Origin: Antedon bifida
Taxonomy: Eukaryota > Echinodermata > Crinoidea > Comatulida > Antedonidae
Reading direction: 5' to 3'
Assembly: GCA_963402885.1 (NCBI GenBank)
Contig: OY727095.1
Location: 3,043,001 to 3,107,000, forward strand
DNA length: 64,000 nt
The translations under genes were made by a program, and so were the position numbers. Shown in pieces: positions 17,244 to 29,762 of the stretch (the first letter of the stretch is position 1; each line of letters opens with the position of its first letter). A model generated the notes under the pieces. The model saw only the letters and a list, made by a program, of their open reading frames with translations. It made no database searches and had not been told where the DNA came from.

Positions 17244-20200
17244 CTACCATGGTGAATCCGTCCGTCTTCTTTTAAACGTTCTTTCTGCTTCTCTTTCTCT
17301 ATAGCGGCTTTCATCATCTCTTCTGTCGTTTTTCCTTCTGTCTCGATTCCTTCCTTCTCTTCTATCGTTCCTCATTTTGTCTTTATTTCTTCCTTGTGAG
17401 GTTTCTTGCCTTTCATTTTGATCTGGATGAACCTTCCCCAGAAGATGTTTCTGATGCTGAAGTTGCGGAAAGTCATCTAAAAAAAGAAAGAGAAATAGTC
17501 ATTTATAATTTAAGTTTATTGTAAAAAAAAAAATACAATCTTATTATATTGATCGGTTGATGTTTGGTCTATTATTTCAGTTATCTGCTAAGTTAATAGC
17601 CTATAGATAATCATCATAAGTTTGCATACTACAAACATGATGAAATTACTATTTATGTGTATTGTGACTTTTTTTGTACCAAAATCTTTAAAAAAATCTC
17701 TACTTACAAGTTTCCAGGGCATTTTTTGCTGCTGCCATCTGTGCATCTTGAACACTAATAATAACAATAAATGTTGATATAAGTTTGAGGTACACTATGT
17801 ATATTAGTTCTGAAAAGACGTTTCGATCAATATGCTTTGATCGTCCTCAGGAGTGAGAATGCAGAAAGTCCAGGAAACTTGGAATATAAGTGGAAAAGGG
17901 TGGGATTGGCGTGAAAGCCGGAAACAATAGCAAGTTCACACAGTGGGAGAGATTGAAACTAGCTGTAGAAGAGCATTGTTTATGAGTTTATGAATTGTTT
18001 AAAATATGTTAAATAATTAATACCGGTACATACAATTTGGGATCATGCTAAATATTATTCTACTGCAGTTACTGCAGAACCACATTTTGTTTACTCTTTA
18101 ACCTGTTTATACAATTATTTAGCAAGCATTTTGGGGTAATAATCTAAACTGTCTTTAAAGTTAAATGCTTACTTTGATGCCGTTCCTGTTCCAATTCGTT
18201 TGTTTCTAAAATAAACAGCAACAGTGTATCGCCGAGTGTTTGTAGGACCAGTCTGTTGAATAACCCTGTCACATGAAAACAATAATTTTATATTGATACA
18301 ATGTAATATATAATGTTATACAGTATATAATCCCAAGGCAAATTTACTGGGGGAAAAACAGTGTTGACTGGATCTCAATGAAATATTATTATATTATCAT
18401 ATTCCATTATTAGGTCTAATGAGAATATCATTTTCACTTTTTATAAATAATTAATTAATGTGTAGTTTCTCTATAATGTTATATTGTACAAAACATGTAG
18501 ACATACTTGTAGGTAGGTAATTCCGGTTCTTTGTTTTCTTGTCTTAATGTCAGACAACATTGTTGAAGTTGTGACTTTGAATCGTTCCAATCCTGACTTC
18601 TGATGAATTCCTAGATGATACAAAAAATAAAAGGGGATAATATACTGTATAAAATCGAAGTATGTTTATTGTCAACTACAGTATTATGTTACTGAGCACA
18701 CACATGTTGTTATTAGGCCATATTCAAATTAAAATATTACTATCAAAATAAATTAATTATGGCAATGTATTACATGCCTGCAGTTATTCTATTGTTTACC
18801 CTTTTTCTTAACTTAATATAGTAACTTACACTTAGTCTTGGGAAGAAACAGACATCACAAAAAACTTGGACAAATTCAAGTCCACGGTCAACATACAGAG
18901 CACCAAGAAAAGCTGTTTAAATAAAATGTTGAGGTATTAAAAAATTAATGAAAGAAATTCCAATCCTTTTTATGAATTCTTTTATTGTAATTTTGTAAAT
19001 ATAATTCACAATTCAACCACACTATGTTTTATACTTTTTTCACTTTACTTTATTGCCAACAAAAACAACATAAACAATCATCATTAACAAAACGTGATAA
19101 GATACCAATGGTTTATCCAAGTACCATTTCATACATACCTTCCAGTAAATCAGCTATTGTCTTTGTAGGCTGCGGTCCAGGTTTTTTACTGCGAGTATCA
19201 ACATCAATTATGTAATTATCTAGGCCTAGCTCTCGCGCAACTGTTGCTTGTGTTCGGTTGTTTACTAGAGAACTTCGAAGAAGCTTCAAATGAAAAAGGT
19301 TAAATGGATTAATAATCAAAATATATTTACTAAAGGCATATTTTAAAATGCAACAACTTCTATTATTATGCTGTTCGTAATAAAATAATTTGACTGGTAG
19401 ATACATCATACTTCAATAAATAATCTCTTTTGTAATGCTGTTATATTTTTTATTGTAGCTAGAGTAATTATTATAATTTTGTTGTTTGTAATAAAATAAT
19501 TTGACTGGTAGATACACATCATACTTCAGCTTTTAAATAATGTCTATCTTTGTAATGCTGTTATATTTTTTATTTATCAAATGTCTTTAACATCTTACCG
19601 ATAAATGTCCTTCATGATGGTCTGGGAAATGCCTGTACAGGTAACATGACGTGATAATTTGTAAGACTGAATCACCAAGAAACTCCATGCGTTGATTATG
19701 GCCTCTGAAATACAAATTGATAAAAATATTCAGTAATAACTACTACTGATAATTAAAACAATTGATGATGAACTAAAACAATAAAACTGTTTTTATGAAG
19801 AATGTGGTTTATATCTTTATAGATGGACTGTTATTGTAGGTGGTCATCTGTGGACTATACCATTCTGAAATGGGGTGTTCTAAAATCATTTTTTTTGTTA
19901 AGATACTTTACTACAGTATATTATAAAGAACTACAGGACATGCTTTATAAATTTACCTTGTAAGGTTGTTGTATCCCACAGTTCTTTGCGTAAATGCTCG
20001 AGCCAGAAGACGAATATTCTTGAAATAAATACCAGTTGAATCTTCTAACTGGTTTAATTTCTGAAACAAATGGAAATTTGGGTCATTCATTCAAATATTT
20101 AAAAGGTATCATAATTATTCTAATCATTGAAACCAGCAGACTCCACCGGTTGATTTGACTGTCTGCTTGTTGTAAACATTATTATTGGCAAGTCTAATAT

Positions 20201-23200
20201 TGTTTATATTTACCTGAAGGACTGGATATGATTCTATCATGTGACGGTCACCACCAGGACATTCAATCTACACATAAACAAAAACCAAGTTAAATTTAAT
20301 ATAGTATTACTGTATGTAACACTAGAACCCGTATTAAGTGGACACCTCAACGAAGGGTTGGTCATAGTGTTAAAACCTATATTTCACCTTTGTGTTAAAA
20401 CACATTTTGATGGGAAAGTGTCCCCTTGATAATGGGGGTATTCCCCGAGTAAAGGTATCCCAAAAGAGGGGCTGTGCTCTACACTTTTCCACTAGCCCTC
20501 AGATCATATGCATGGATAGATCTTACCTGCAGAGGATGTCTAGGGCATTCATTCCAGATATCTCTCAGCACTTGTTTATTGAAGAGAACACTTGAGAATG
20601 TTTTATTGACATATTCAAGCCCCGATTCAAGATACATAGCACCCATCAACGCTTCAAAGCAGTTAGCCATGGCGTGTCGAAGGTCAGATTTACGGCAAAG
20701 ATCAGGTCCATGTGCATAGAGTAGGTAGTGGTCTAACTTCAATTTCTGAAAAATAACAATGTATTAATTTAATTATAAATCAAGGTAGATTTATAAAACA
20801 TCTCAAATGTATTGAGTATTTGTTAGAAAGCATCTTTTTTATTTATTTAAGTTTTAAAGTATAAAAAGTGACACAGAAAACAGTGTAATATCCTATGAAT
20901 TATCTTAACTCTACACTGTACCTCTTTAAACAAATATACATGAATACAACAAAGACGATTTTGTAGATTGGTGATGATTGACACTGTCAATGAAAAATAA
21001 TTAATTTTAAAAAAAAATCTTTAAGAAAAACAATTAGGTACAAACCTTGGCTAAAACAGCAAGATGTTGATTCTGCACAATAGCTTGACGAAACGTCGCC
21101 AATCCTCCTTCTTCAATATCAGGAAACAACAAGTACAAATGCGTGCTGGTGATGAACTCTACAACGGCATCACCTAGAAATTCTAACCGTTCGTAATGAT
21201 GGATGTGAGAGGGCGTTTCATCATCCTGTGCCATTTTTGACATCGTGTTTATGAGTATGTTGATTCCTTTCTTGCGGTTGTACATTTCTTGTTTGCCTTT
21301 TTCATCGCCGTAATCAGGGTGGCGCATGCCACAGTTGTAAAGCGAGTTTCTGACATGATCTGGGTTCATGCCGTAACCTTGGCCAAACGACGGATGAGTC
21401 ATAGCATGCTGGAAAAAATTAAACAAATTTTATTCATTTAAATACTGCTTTAAAATTCTAAACAAATTTACAAAAACTTTTACTTGTTTAGAAAAACACC
21501 TAAAAATAATTTGATAATTTGCCATACCTTCAGTAGAACTTTATCTGTAAACACATAACCAATTGATTTCTCCAAATTATGAAGACAAGTAAAGTATCGT
21601 ATATGGTCCACCAAAACCGGAAGCATTAAGGCATGCTGGGAAAAAAGAAAATATTTATTAACAATGTAATAAATTAAAAATGAATTTTAACATAACTCCA
21701 AGGTGAGACTTTAATCATATCATACCTGACATATATCAGATTTTAGGCCAGTAACATAGGCGCCCTCACAGTTCAGTTCTGCCGTAACCTCACGAGACAT
21801 GTTCTTTGAAAGACGTATGGCCTGTAGTTGTTCCGATCGCTCTGTGAGCTTTCGTCGGTCAGCTGCTGTTACCTTAGGTTTATTTGAAATGAGATGCTGT
21901 AACTTCAGGATAGACTTGAACAACTTTTGATACCTAAATGTAAACAAAAAGTTCTAATGAGTAGAGAAAAACAAACATCTGCTACTTAAACATAACCATT
22001 AAAAAATGGTGAGTCCCATATTCATTTTCAGCGCAAGGAAGTTAGCTATTAGGAACTCATTGTACTAAGCCTCTGTGTTATGTGGTAGGATGGGCAGTTC
22101 CTTTCCTCAACGTTCCCCTCTTGTATTTCTAACCACTCATTGACAACTGTGTGGAACAGGAGTTGTTATCAGGAATTGAACCCAGGTCTTTTTTTATGAT
22201 AGTCAAGTGTCCTAACTGCTCATCTAACATAACTATTATATAAATTAGAAAAAAAGTTATATTTGCCGTACTGATGGTCGCCAGCGTATGTTAGTTGAAT
22301 AGGTCGCACTCCAAAGTGAACTATGGTAGGAAATGGTTGAGGCTGGTCCATTTCTTCTTCTTCTCTGTCTATCTGGTCAACACGAATAGAACTAGGTTTC
22401 TGCAAGAAGTAACAAGTAAATTTAGTTAACAAATTATAGCAAAATCAAGTTAATTTCTGCTTGTACAAAATTTTGTTAGGAAAGACATTTTGTTACCTAT
22501 AACATGTGAAATAAAACAAAAACCTAAAATTGAATAGTTACCTTGCCAGAAAAAAAAAAGTTCCAGATCTGTAACAATTTTTTTTGAGATGGCCGTCTTA
22601 AAATGAAATCCTAAAATTGTAAATTTAGTAAAAAACCTTGCCAGGAAAAGAAAAAGCTTTTGTCCAATTGAATTCTAACAGGTAGAGTAAGATAAAAGTT
22701 TTAAAACGAAAACATTTAAATTGTGAGCTACCTTGCCAGGAAAAGTTAAGATTGAATTCTTCATGTCTTCCGCAAAACTCTGCCAATCAATGTCATCGTA
22801 CTGCTGCCATTTCATCTCCTCCAGGACGTCCATGAAGCTGTGACCTTTACGTAGAAGCGCCTGCATCACATGGTGCATAGATAGGATCTCTTTTCCGTTG
22901 TTGGGAAGTGATCTTGCAAATCGTGGCATAAAATGGAAAAGCTGGCAACCTTCTTTAGCTGAAAACAAATTGTTGCATAACATCTGATCACACATGCTTA
23001 GTCAACAACATTCAGAATAAAGGTGCATTCGTATTTTGTATCACCAAAATGATAGACTGTGTCTAATAATAATTGAAAAATTATGATGATGAATTGAACA
23101 GCGTTCACTTCTGTTCCATCAAATGGAACAAGTATGAGTGTACCTTAAAGGTCAAAGTTCACCATGCCTTAAAGCCCCTTTAACATACCTTTGTAATGAA

Positions 23201-26200
23201 AATCAAGTAGTTCAAGTACCTCATCAAACAGGAAATTGGCAAATAAATCCATACCACAAATTGTGAAATTCTAAAATCCAGAAAATATTTTTAATTGAAT
23301 AAAATAAATAAACAGAACTGAATGGAATACAAATGCAGAGCAACAGAACACATGTTAATAATATCTCAGCTCATATTGAAGATACAGATAACTTGAGATT
23401 TTAATATAATAAGCAATACTGTATTTTGAAAATCAATTGTCTGTAAGTATATTACTATTAACGACTACAAATTCGGGACAATAACGATAAGTAATTCTTA
23501 TACAGTATATAAGCTAATGAATGTTGTATCATAGATAATAATAATAATAATGACCCTACCTCTGGCATGGCTTCAGGTAAAAAGTGTATTGTGTATTCAA
23601 TCTGGAATCTGATAACAGTACACGTAGGTATATCATCTAACGGGAAATGTGAAAACAATGAAAACCCTTCAAAGATGTACTCCCTGTCATCATACTCTAT
23701 CACCGTTGGCTGATGCGTCTATAAATAAAAAACAAAATTCTGATATAAGGCCTAAAAAAGTAAATGTTTGCTCTCGATATATAGATAGTTCACATCTCTA
23801 TGCTCTCAATCAACATTCCCAAAATGTTTTGTTATGTTCTACAAAAAAATGTTTTAATGTCATTTTATATCAAAATATCATTAGTATAATACTCCTTTTG
23901 AAATAAGATTGCATGGGCTTATTCCAATTAGTTATTCATAAGGTTATATTTTTTAACTAAAAAAAAAAAAACAATCATTAAATAATTAAATATGAAAATT
24001 ATATTAGGAATAGCAACTGAAAAAGTTCAAACTAATGATAGTATCAATTTAAGTTTGCTGAGTCTTACCAAGAAATTTTTTGCTGGAGACATTGTAATCC
24101 GATAGTGATGAAGTTTGTCAGCATTGTTAGTAAGTGGGTCGCACAAAGGAATAGCTTTCTCTCCTGGAAATATATTGTGTTGAATCCCTATCTTCCTTGC
24201 TGTCGGTGTACAACTGCACAATGGACCTTCATTAAGCTAAACATTTAAAAAAATTATAGTTATTCAATTTGAACAAAAATTGGATAAAAACAATTATTTA
24301 CCTAGAAAAATTATACAACTATAAAAAATTTATTTTAAAACCAAAAATTAAGGGTAAAGGGTTTTCAGTTAGTTTTAATTTAACTATTTATTTTGTCTTT
24401 TTATAAGTGAAAACATTAGTTTTTAGTTTTTTTTCTACAGAAGTTATTAACTTGATTAAAACCACAAAAAAACTTCAAAGTCTGACTTTACTAATCTGCA
24501 TTTTTCATGTTTTTTGGGGACAATGCATCTTTAATAGTAAATTTGACCAACCTCTCCAGCATCATTGTACCAGAGGTTCTTGTGAAGACGATGCGGATGC
24601 TGTTCTTTGATCTTAAAAGATTCCAAAGGATCAAAGTCTTCGGAATCACTTTCTGATGAGCTTGAGTCAGACGAGGAAGATGAGCATGATGAGTCAGAAC
24701 AGTCTGTAAAAAAATTATATTATATAATAAATAATTGATTGATTGTAGAAACACAATGTCATGTTGATAATGGTGGCAGTGTAGTGATGGCACTGAAGTG
24801 GCAAGGGCAGAGGTGGTGTGATGGTAGAGGTGGTTATGATAAGAGCTGGTGGCATGATACAGCGGGTGTTGGTGGCATGATAAAGCTGGTGTTGGTGCCA
24901 TGGTAGAGCGAGTGATGGTGGCATGATAAAGCTGGTGTTGTTGGCATGGTAGAGCTGCTGAGCTGCTATTGGTGGCACGGTAGAGCTGGTGATTTAGTGA
25001 TGATGGTCAATATATTGAGCATATACAGTAAAACTCTTAATAAAGGGGACACCTTCGGGATTCAACAAAATTCCCTTTGAATAGGGTTGATCGTAGTGTT
25101 ATAACATATATTGCCCCTTGTTCATTTCACAGGAAATTGTCCCCTAAATAGGGGTGTCCCCTGAACAGGGGTGTTCCAAAGGAGGAGTTCAATAGCATAG
25201 CAATGACAAAAATGTTGAGTAATTATGAAAATTAATAAATGATTGATTATAGATACCTTTATGTACATGCCAATGTCGTTTTGGTGCTGGAAGATCAACT
25301 GGTGGTTGATTCGCCCGTACCCTTTTGCCCCTTTCAACTATTTGTGTTTGAAATTTCTCAAGAAGTTCTTCCAGTTTAGTTGTTGCAGCCATCGTTGATT
25401 GATTCTTTTTAAAAAATGAAGACAACAGTTTTTAGGAATTTTATTTCCTATTTATTTTTCTGTTTACGATGACGATGAAATATAATGAGATAATGATAAC
25501 ATGATAAGGATGATATGATAATAATTATACATATAAATAGGAGAAAGCAATATACAGTTTATACCTTCTGTTTGCTAGGCTCACTTGTGTAGAAGTTCTC
25601 TTTTGGTGAACATTGTATCCAGGGAGGGGTTGCCTGTTTCTCCTCTTGCTCATCATCTTTTACCCTCTCTTTGCTGCTCTGAGATGTGGTGAAAAATGCA
25701 GCTTCTTTCTCTAGGTTATCCCACCTGTCTTTTCTCGATATTGACCTAAAAAAAATATAAAATGATGTTAAAGGAATGAAAGATGATGAATATTAAGCTC
25801 TGTCTACACTATCAAACTAGTTTGACAAAAAAATGTTATGTGCCCAAATATGGTAGTGATATGACATCATCATGTCCACATATGGACACATCACATTTTG
25901 TTTGTCACATAAAGTTTGATGTATACAGAGCTTTAGATTTCAAATTTTCATTTCACAAATGTCCCTTTAATAGGGTCTCCCTTTGTAGGAGTGTCTACTA
26001 ATATAAGAATTGTAATTACACACTCATACCCTTTCATGGAAACATCATCCTCCACACCATCCATTTTCAATGGTGAATCTTCTCTCCGCTCACTTGCCAA
26101 TGAAGATTCCTTCTCTCTCCTATATCTATGATCCTCTCTCTTGCCACGATATTCCTTCCGTGATGGCGATCTGTTTGACACTGGTGATGAAACAGAGATG

Positions 26201-27148
26201 GGATTTGATCTCTGGTGTTTTCCAGATTGGTACGACCTGTGCCGTGGTGACCTGCTTCTTGATCGACGTTTATGAGAAGTCTGGCGTCCAGATGAAGACA
26301 TTGAAGAGGAATATCCATCTGGTCTTCTGTCACCATATGACTGATGTTGGTATCTTGTTCTTTGTTGGTTGTAATCATCTCTTTGAATTCCTTCAGAGGA
26401 AGATTCTCTTTCAAGTCGGTGTCCTTCTCTTGCTTCTCTTGGAAAGTCTGTCATTCTGGGGTTCCACTGATCTTCTTGATAACTTGATGTATAACTATCA
26501 CTGTAATCATATCGATTTGAGAACCTCTTTTCATGTCGGCTGCCACTTGTCCAAGGTTCATTGTCGAACCTGTGACCAGGATACTCTTCCTCTCTTCTGG
26601 GTGGATTTGGTTGGTCATGCTCTAGCCAAGATTGGTGACCTCTTGGCGGAAACTCCCTCCTTTTTTTGTCCCAATAATCGCTGTTTTCTGGAACATTTTG
26701 TCGGAAACTTGGATAAGGTGGTTTTTCAGATTGATGAAATGAATGTTGATCAGTGGGATTGCTTTGTTCTCTTCTCTGAAAAAATAGAATGGTCAACAAA
26801 TAATTGTTTACTCCATACACTTCTCTCTTCCCCTGTCGATACTGGGTAGTTAACACTATGCTTAAGCTATGCTAGTATTACTAGGCTTTATGAAGTGTAG
26901 ATGGAGGAGTTATCCATATATAGTAGGTCCTGCCTTGGCACTTGCTACATACAGTAGTACAGTATGAGTATAGACTTAGATAGTAGATAGGATTAGAAGT
27001 TTAGTTAGCTAGGCTAGAGTCTCTAGGCTAAAGTTGTACATGAATCTACTACTAACTAACATAATTTTGCTCTAAAAGTGATCCTAACATTATATACCTT
27101 ATAATTGAAATTAGGTAAACGAGTATTATGGTAGTTTTTGTTCTCCAT
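17244..27148 (-). CDS. DROSHA: Ribonuclease 3 Drosha
   Basis: Nuclear RNase III that crops primary microRNAs with DGCR8. 23 coding exons on the minus strand: 27,098-27,148; 26,030-26,775; 25,565-25,745; 25,257-25,404; 24,552-24,703; 24,069-24,236; 23,560-23,718; 23,189-23,270; 22,732-22,958; 22,272-22,399; 21,726-21,933; 21,528-21,635; 21,046-21,408; 20,527-20,745; 20,214-20,267; 19,957-20,060; 19,599-19,704; 19,139-19,283; 18,830-18,912; 18,507-18,610; 18,173-18,265; 17,708-17,754; 17,244-17,476. Sum 3,909 nt, 1,302 aa. Order: short start [16 protein letters not shown]-rich region ([13 protein letters not shown]), acidic Ser run, central domain with Cys/His ligands ([18 protein letters not shown]), RIIIDa ([35 protein letters not shown]), RIIIDb ([24 protein letters not shown]), dsRBD ([15 protein letters not shown]). 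Catalytic Glu/Asp signatures are present in both RNase III domains. An in-frame TAA sits directly before the ATG. Human Drosha's Pro-rich N-terminus is absent and the C-terminal tail is Arg-rich. Confidence 0.96.
17800..17960 (-). mobile_element. Penelope-like 3' remnant in DROSHA intron
   Basis: On the minus strand CTCCTGAGGACGATCAAAGC is followed by TTGATCGAAACGTCTTTTC, the kind of short stem plus GAAACGTC seen at the 3' side of Penelope-like elements, where hammerhead-like motifs are known. No coding part remains. Confidence 0.4.
19372..19575. repeat. Tandem duplication of about 118 bp in a DROSHA intron
   Basis: The stretch TAATTTGACTGGTAGATAC...TTGTAATGCTGTTATATTTT occurs at about 19,385-19,455 and again at about 19,497-19,573, with small indels. 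It precedes the exon carrying the RIIIDb signature. Confidence 0.75.
20320..20487. mobile_element. MITE family B copy in DROSHA intron
   Basis: Has TAGAACCCGTATTAAGTGGA, GGTTGGTCATAGTGTTAAAA and GGAAAGTGTCCCCTTGATAA, as in the copies at 13,731 and 25,025. It abuts the intron just downstream of the exon 20,527-20,745. Confidence 0.55.
22020..22235 (-). mobile_element. tRNA-derived SINE in DROSHA intron
   Basis: On the minus strand GAGCAGTTAGGACACTTGAC (A box) is followed by CTGGGTTCAATTCCTGA (B box), then a body of about 130 bp. The B box is a good match to GGTTCRANTCC. Its head differs from the SINEs at 3,600 and 29,460. Confidence 0.6.
22535..22745 (-). repeat. Triplicated exon edge and splice donor in DROSHA
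   Basis: CCTTGCCAG starts at 22,541, 22,636 and 22,731, exactly 95 bp apart. Flanking A-rich sequence is also shared (AACCTAAAATTG / ATCCTAAAATTG / AACATTTAAATTG). On the minus strand each reads CTGGCAAG followed by GT. The 22,731 copy is the donor that keeps the DROSHA frame; the other two lie inside the following intron. Confidence 0.8.
24770..24995. repeat. Minisatellite of about 30 bp in a DROSHA intron
   Basis: Degenerate tandem copies of GGTGGCATGATAAAGCTGGT and variants (GTGGCATGGTAGAGC). This explains repetitive open frames on the minus strand here; they are not genes. Confidence 0.75.
25025..25197. mobile_element. MITE family B copy in DROSHA intron
   Basis: Starts ACAGTAAAACTCTTAATAAA with GGGGACACC, contains GGGTTGATCGTAGTGTTATA and TAGGGGTGTCCCCTGAACAG, and ends GGAGGAGTTCAATAGCA. 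Nearly full length. Confidence 0.6.
25795..25934. mobile_element. Palindromic MITE family A, copy 4 (complete)
   Basis: AGCTCTGTCTACACTATCAA at the left and TTTGATGTATACAGAGCTTT at the right are inverted repeats, enclosing GTGATATGACATCATCATGT. About 140 bp. It is followed at 25,955-26,005 by a fragment of MITE family B. Both sit in a DROSHA intron. Confidence 0.75.
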
Positions 27149-27640
27149 TTAATGTATTAAACACATCGTTTTTAATAAACTTTTTTTTAGAAACAATAAT
27201 ATTGATCAGCGCCCTCTATAATAAAATAATTACGATGAGGGCGACATGTGCTATGTGGCTAAAGTTCAACAACAAATAAAAACACAGTTGGAGACCAGTT
27301 TTTGATAAAGGTAAGGTTACACTTCCTTAAAAACGAAAGTTTTTCACTTGTTTCGTTGTTTAATTTACTAGTTTTTCTGGTAATTCATTATTAGTGATAA
27401 TAATATTGTTAAGTTTCATTAGATTATATAGTTAATACTGTTAGATACTACGAAAACTACCGTATGATTTATCTTAAACTTAGGCCAAACCTACCAGACC
27501 ACCACTGCACGGTTCTGCACCCACCAGCTCTCTCTACCAGCATCTTCATCATTTGACACCAGACCCACCTTCTTCTTCACAGTTACTAGTATACAGCGTT
27601 TATTTTTCGGTAGATTTGTATAAGACTAATCTAAAATAGG
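27149..27640. promoter_or_regulatory. Shared upstream region of DROSHA and SLC31A1
   Basis: The DROSHA start (27,148, minus) and the SLC31A1 gene (plus) diverge from this interval, so it probably holds both promoters. On the plus strand GATAAAGGTAAGG near 27,306-27,318 and AAATAGGTAAGT near 27,636-27,647 are good donor sites. Either could close an untranslated first exon of SLC31A1 that splices to the acceptor at 31,923. No TATA box is obvious. Confidence 0.4.
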
Positions 27641-29454
27641 TAAGTACTATACAGCACTCGAGAAAAGTTGTTATAACAACTCAATAAATCATTTTTGATT
27701 TGTGAAAATTAAGTAAAAATATGAAACTGAAAGTGATGGGTTACAGTTTTTGTAGATATTGACAATTGTTACTACGTACAGTACCTGTATTTTTATAATT
27801 GAATATTGCCCATCATTAAAAATATTAAACAGTTATTTACAGGTTATTTCTAATGCTCAATGAACAGTATTTACTATTCCAAAATATGATTTTTTCAATA
27901 TTATTTTCTGGTTGCTTGTGCTAGCCATACAAAATTTTGCAAACATACTGTAGGCCTAGTTTGTTTTATGACTTTTGACCCAATCCGCAGATAATGTCAT
28001 TAAAATAAGTTTTTAAATTTTTAAATATAAACATTTTCATTAAAAAACAACATTCTTTATAATATACAGTTAGTAAATCCTCTTTTTGGCATTAACTGTG
28101 CATTGTTATAGTGTACAGTACAAATAGACCTACAGGTACGGCAACATGGAATGTTTCTAATGCAACAATGGACTGTAATCACATGATCATAGAATAAGAT
28201 AATCTTCATTATTATTCTGTATCATATTACAAATTATAGAACCATACAATGTATCCATTATGTTTTCAAAACATGTAATGTATTAATTTATATTGCCAGG
28301 TTTATTAGAAAATCATAACAACAATGTTTCTATTTATCTATATTTACAGTAACTGGTAGTACCAGCTTATATTTTAATGTGCTAATTACACAATGCTCCC
28401 TAATGATTCAGCTTTGTTAGTATTGGCATTAATTATAAAACAGTTTACTATCAAAACATCTGTTTAACAAATAATCTGTCATTATTATTAATTAAATTAT
28501 TTTAAATATCATTTCTAAGGAACACCTGAACTAAAAAAAGTGTTTACTTAATAGGGATGTCCCCTGAATAGGGATTTTCTGTGTTAAATCTTTTTTTTTT
28601 GTTCGTCCCACTTTTATTATACTTCTCTGTTATAAATATAATAATACATATATATATAATTTCTCTTATTTAGAAGGTACATTGCTAAAAAAATACATAT
28701 CTTTTAAACAGTATATACATAGGCTAAGATTACTTTGATGTGTGTTAAATCTAATCTAAATTAAAATTAAATATATTTCCTCTCATTCATTTCACAACGC
28801 AAGAAAGTCCCTTTGATAGAGGTGTCCCCTTAATAGTGTGTTCTACTGTATCTGCAATTTTATTTCCAGAAATAGTTAGTAAAAATAAATTACATGTATA
28901 CAGTTTTGTAATTCCGATTGATAGATTTTCAGAAAAAATAAACATTGTATTGTTAGTTCTTAACAATATAAGGGTTTAATAACAATGATTTATTAAAAAT
29001 TAAATTTGTTTCGTTTAAATTAAATATCATTGTAGTACAGCGCTTTTTACAGATCATAAATTTAATCTGTGGTTTTACAAAATCAATAAACAGGAAACCG
29101 TAAAGATCAAACACTATAAACTGATATTTATAAGTTGGATTATTTTTTGTAAGATTTTTGATTAGCGGATTTAGAATTTAGAATTTCATTAGAAGGACTG
29201 ACTATAGTACAATGCATCATACATTTTTTGACTAATGTTGCGCTATTATATAATAGAATTTTGTTTTATGTATTCAAAGAACAGAAAATTGTAAAAATCA
29301 CATTAGATAAACTATATTTGATATTTGGATTATTTTCATACAGTAGTAAGTTTTGACAGTAAATTAGAATGATGAACTGTAATGTAGTGCATTATAAGTG
29401 GCACTTTTGTACTGTATAGGGTATTACACCATAACATTTTTGTTATCAAATGTT

Positions 29455-29762
29455 GAGCTGTTTATTTGTTTGTTTGTTACTGGGTGACTTCTTCAGTCAA
29501 AGACTGGTCTCCCAGAGGGCCCAGTTGGTGATCAGTGGCTGTGATGTACTAATACTATACACCGGGGTAACCCCCTACTCGTCTCGAAAGATGTACTAGG
29601 TTCTTTAAAGTGCACACGAGCTAGTTGTGTACACTGAACCTACGAGAAGACTCGTTCTACCACCAGAACCATGGAGTGAGTGAGCCTCAAAACCCCTGCC
29701 GATGTTATGGCTACGTAATTACGGTTCCACTATCTTAACCGCTCGGCCACTCACTCACTCTT
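29455..29762 (-). mobile_element. tRNA-derived SINE with long body
   Basis: On the minus strand GTGGCCGAGCGGTTAAGATA is a clear tRNA Leu/Ser-type A box, and GGGGTTTTGAGGC about 45 bp on is a worn B box. The body continues through CGAGTCTTCTCGTAGGTTCA and GTGCACTTTAAAGAACC to about 29,460. At about 300 bp it is the best-preserved SINE in the window. Confidence 0.75.

Noticed and set aside
24491-24978. Open frames rich in LYHATNT-like repeats
   Set aside because: Produced by the 30-bp minisatellite in a DROSHA intron.
26070-26849. 259-codon plus-strand open frame
   Set aside because: It is antisense to the long RS-rich DROSHA exon, which has matching splice sites and family similarity; the plus frame resembles nothing I know.
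29660-29760. tRNA Leu/Ser-like gene on the minus strand
   Set aside because: A and B boxes are present, but the arms do not close and the sequence continues into a SINE body.
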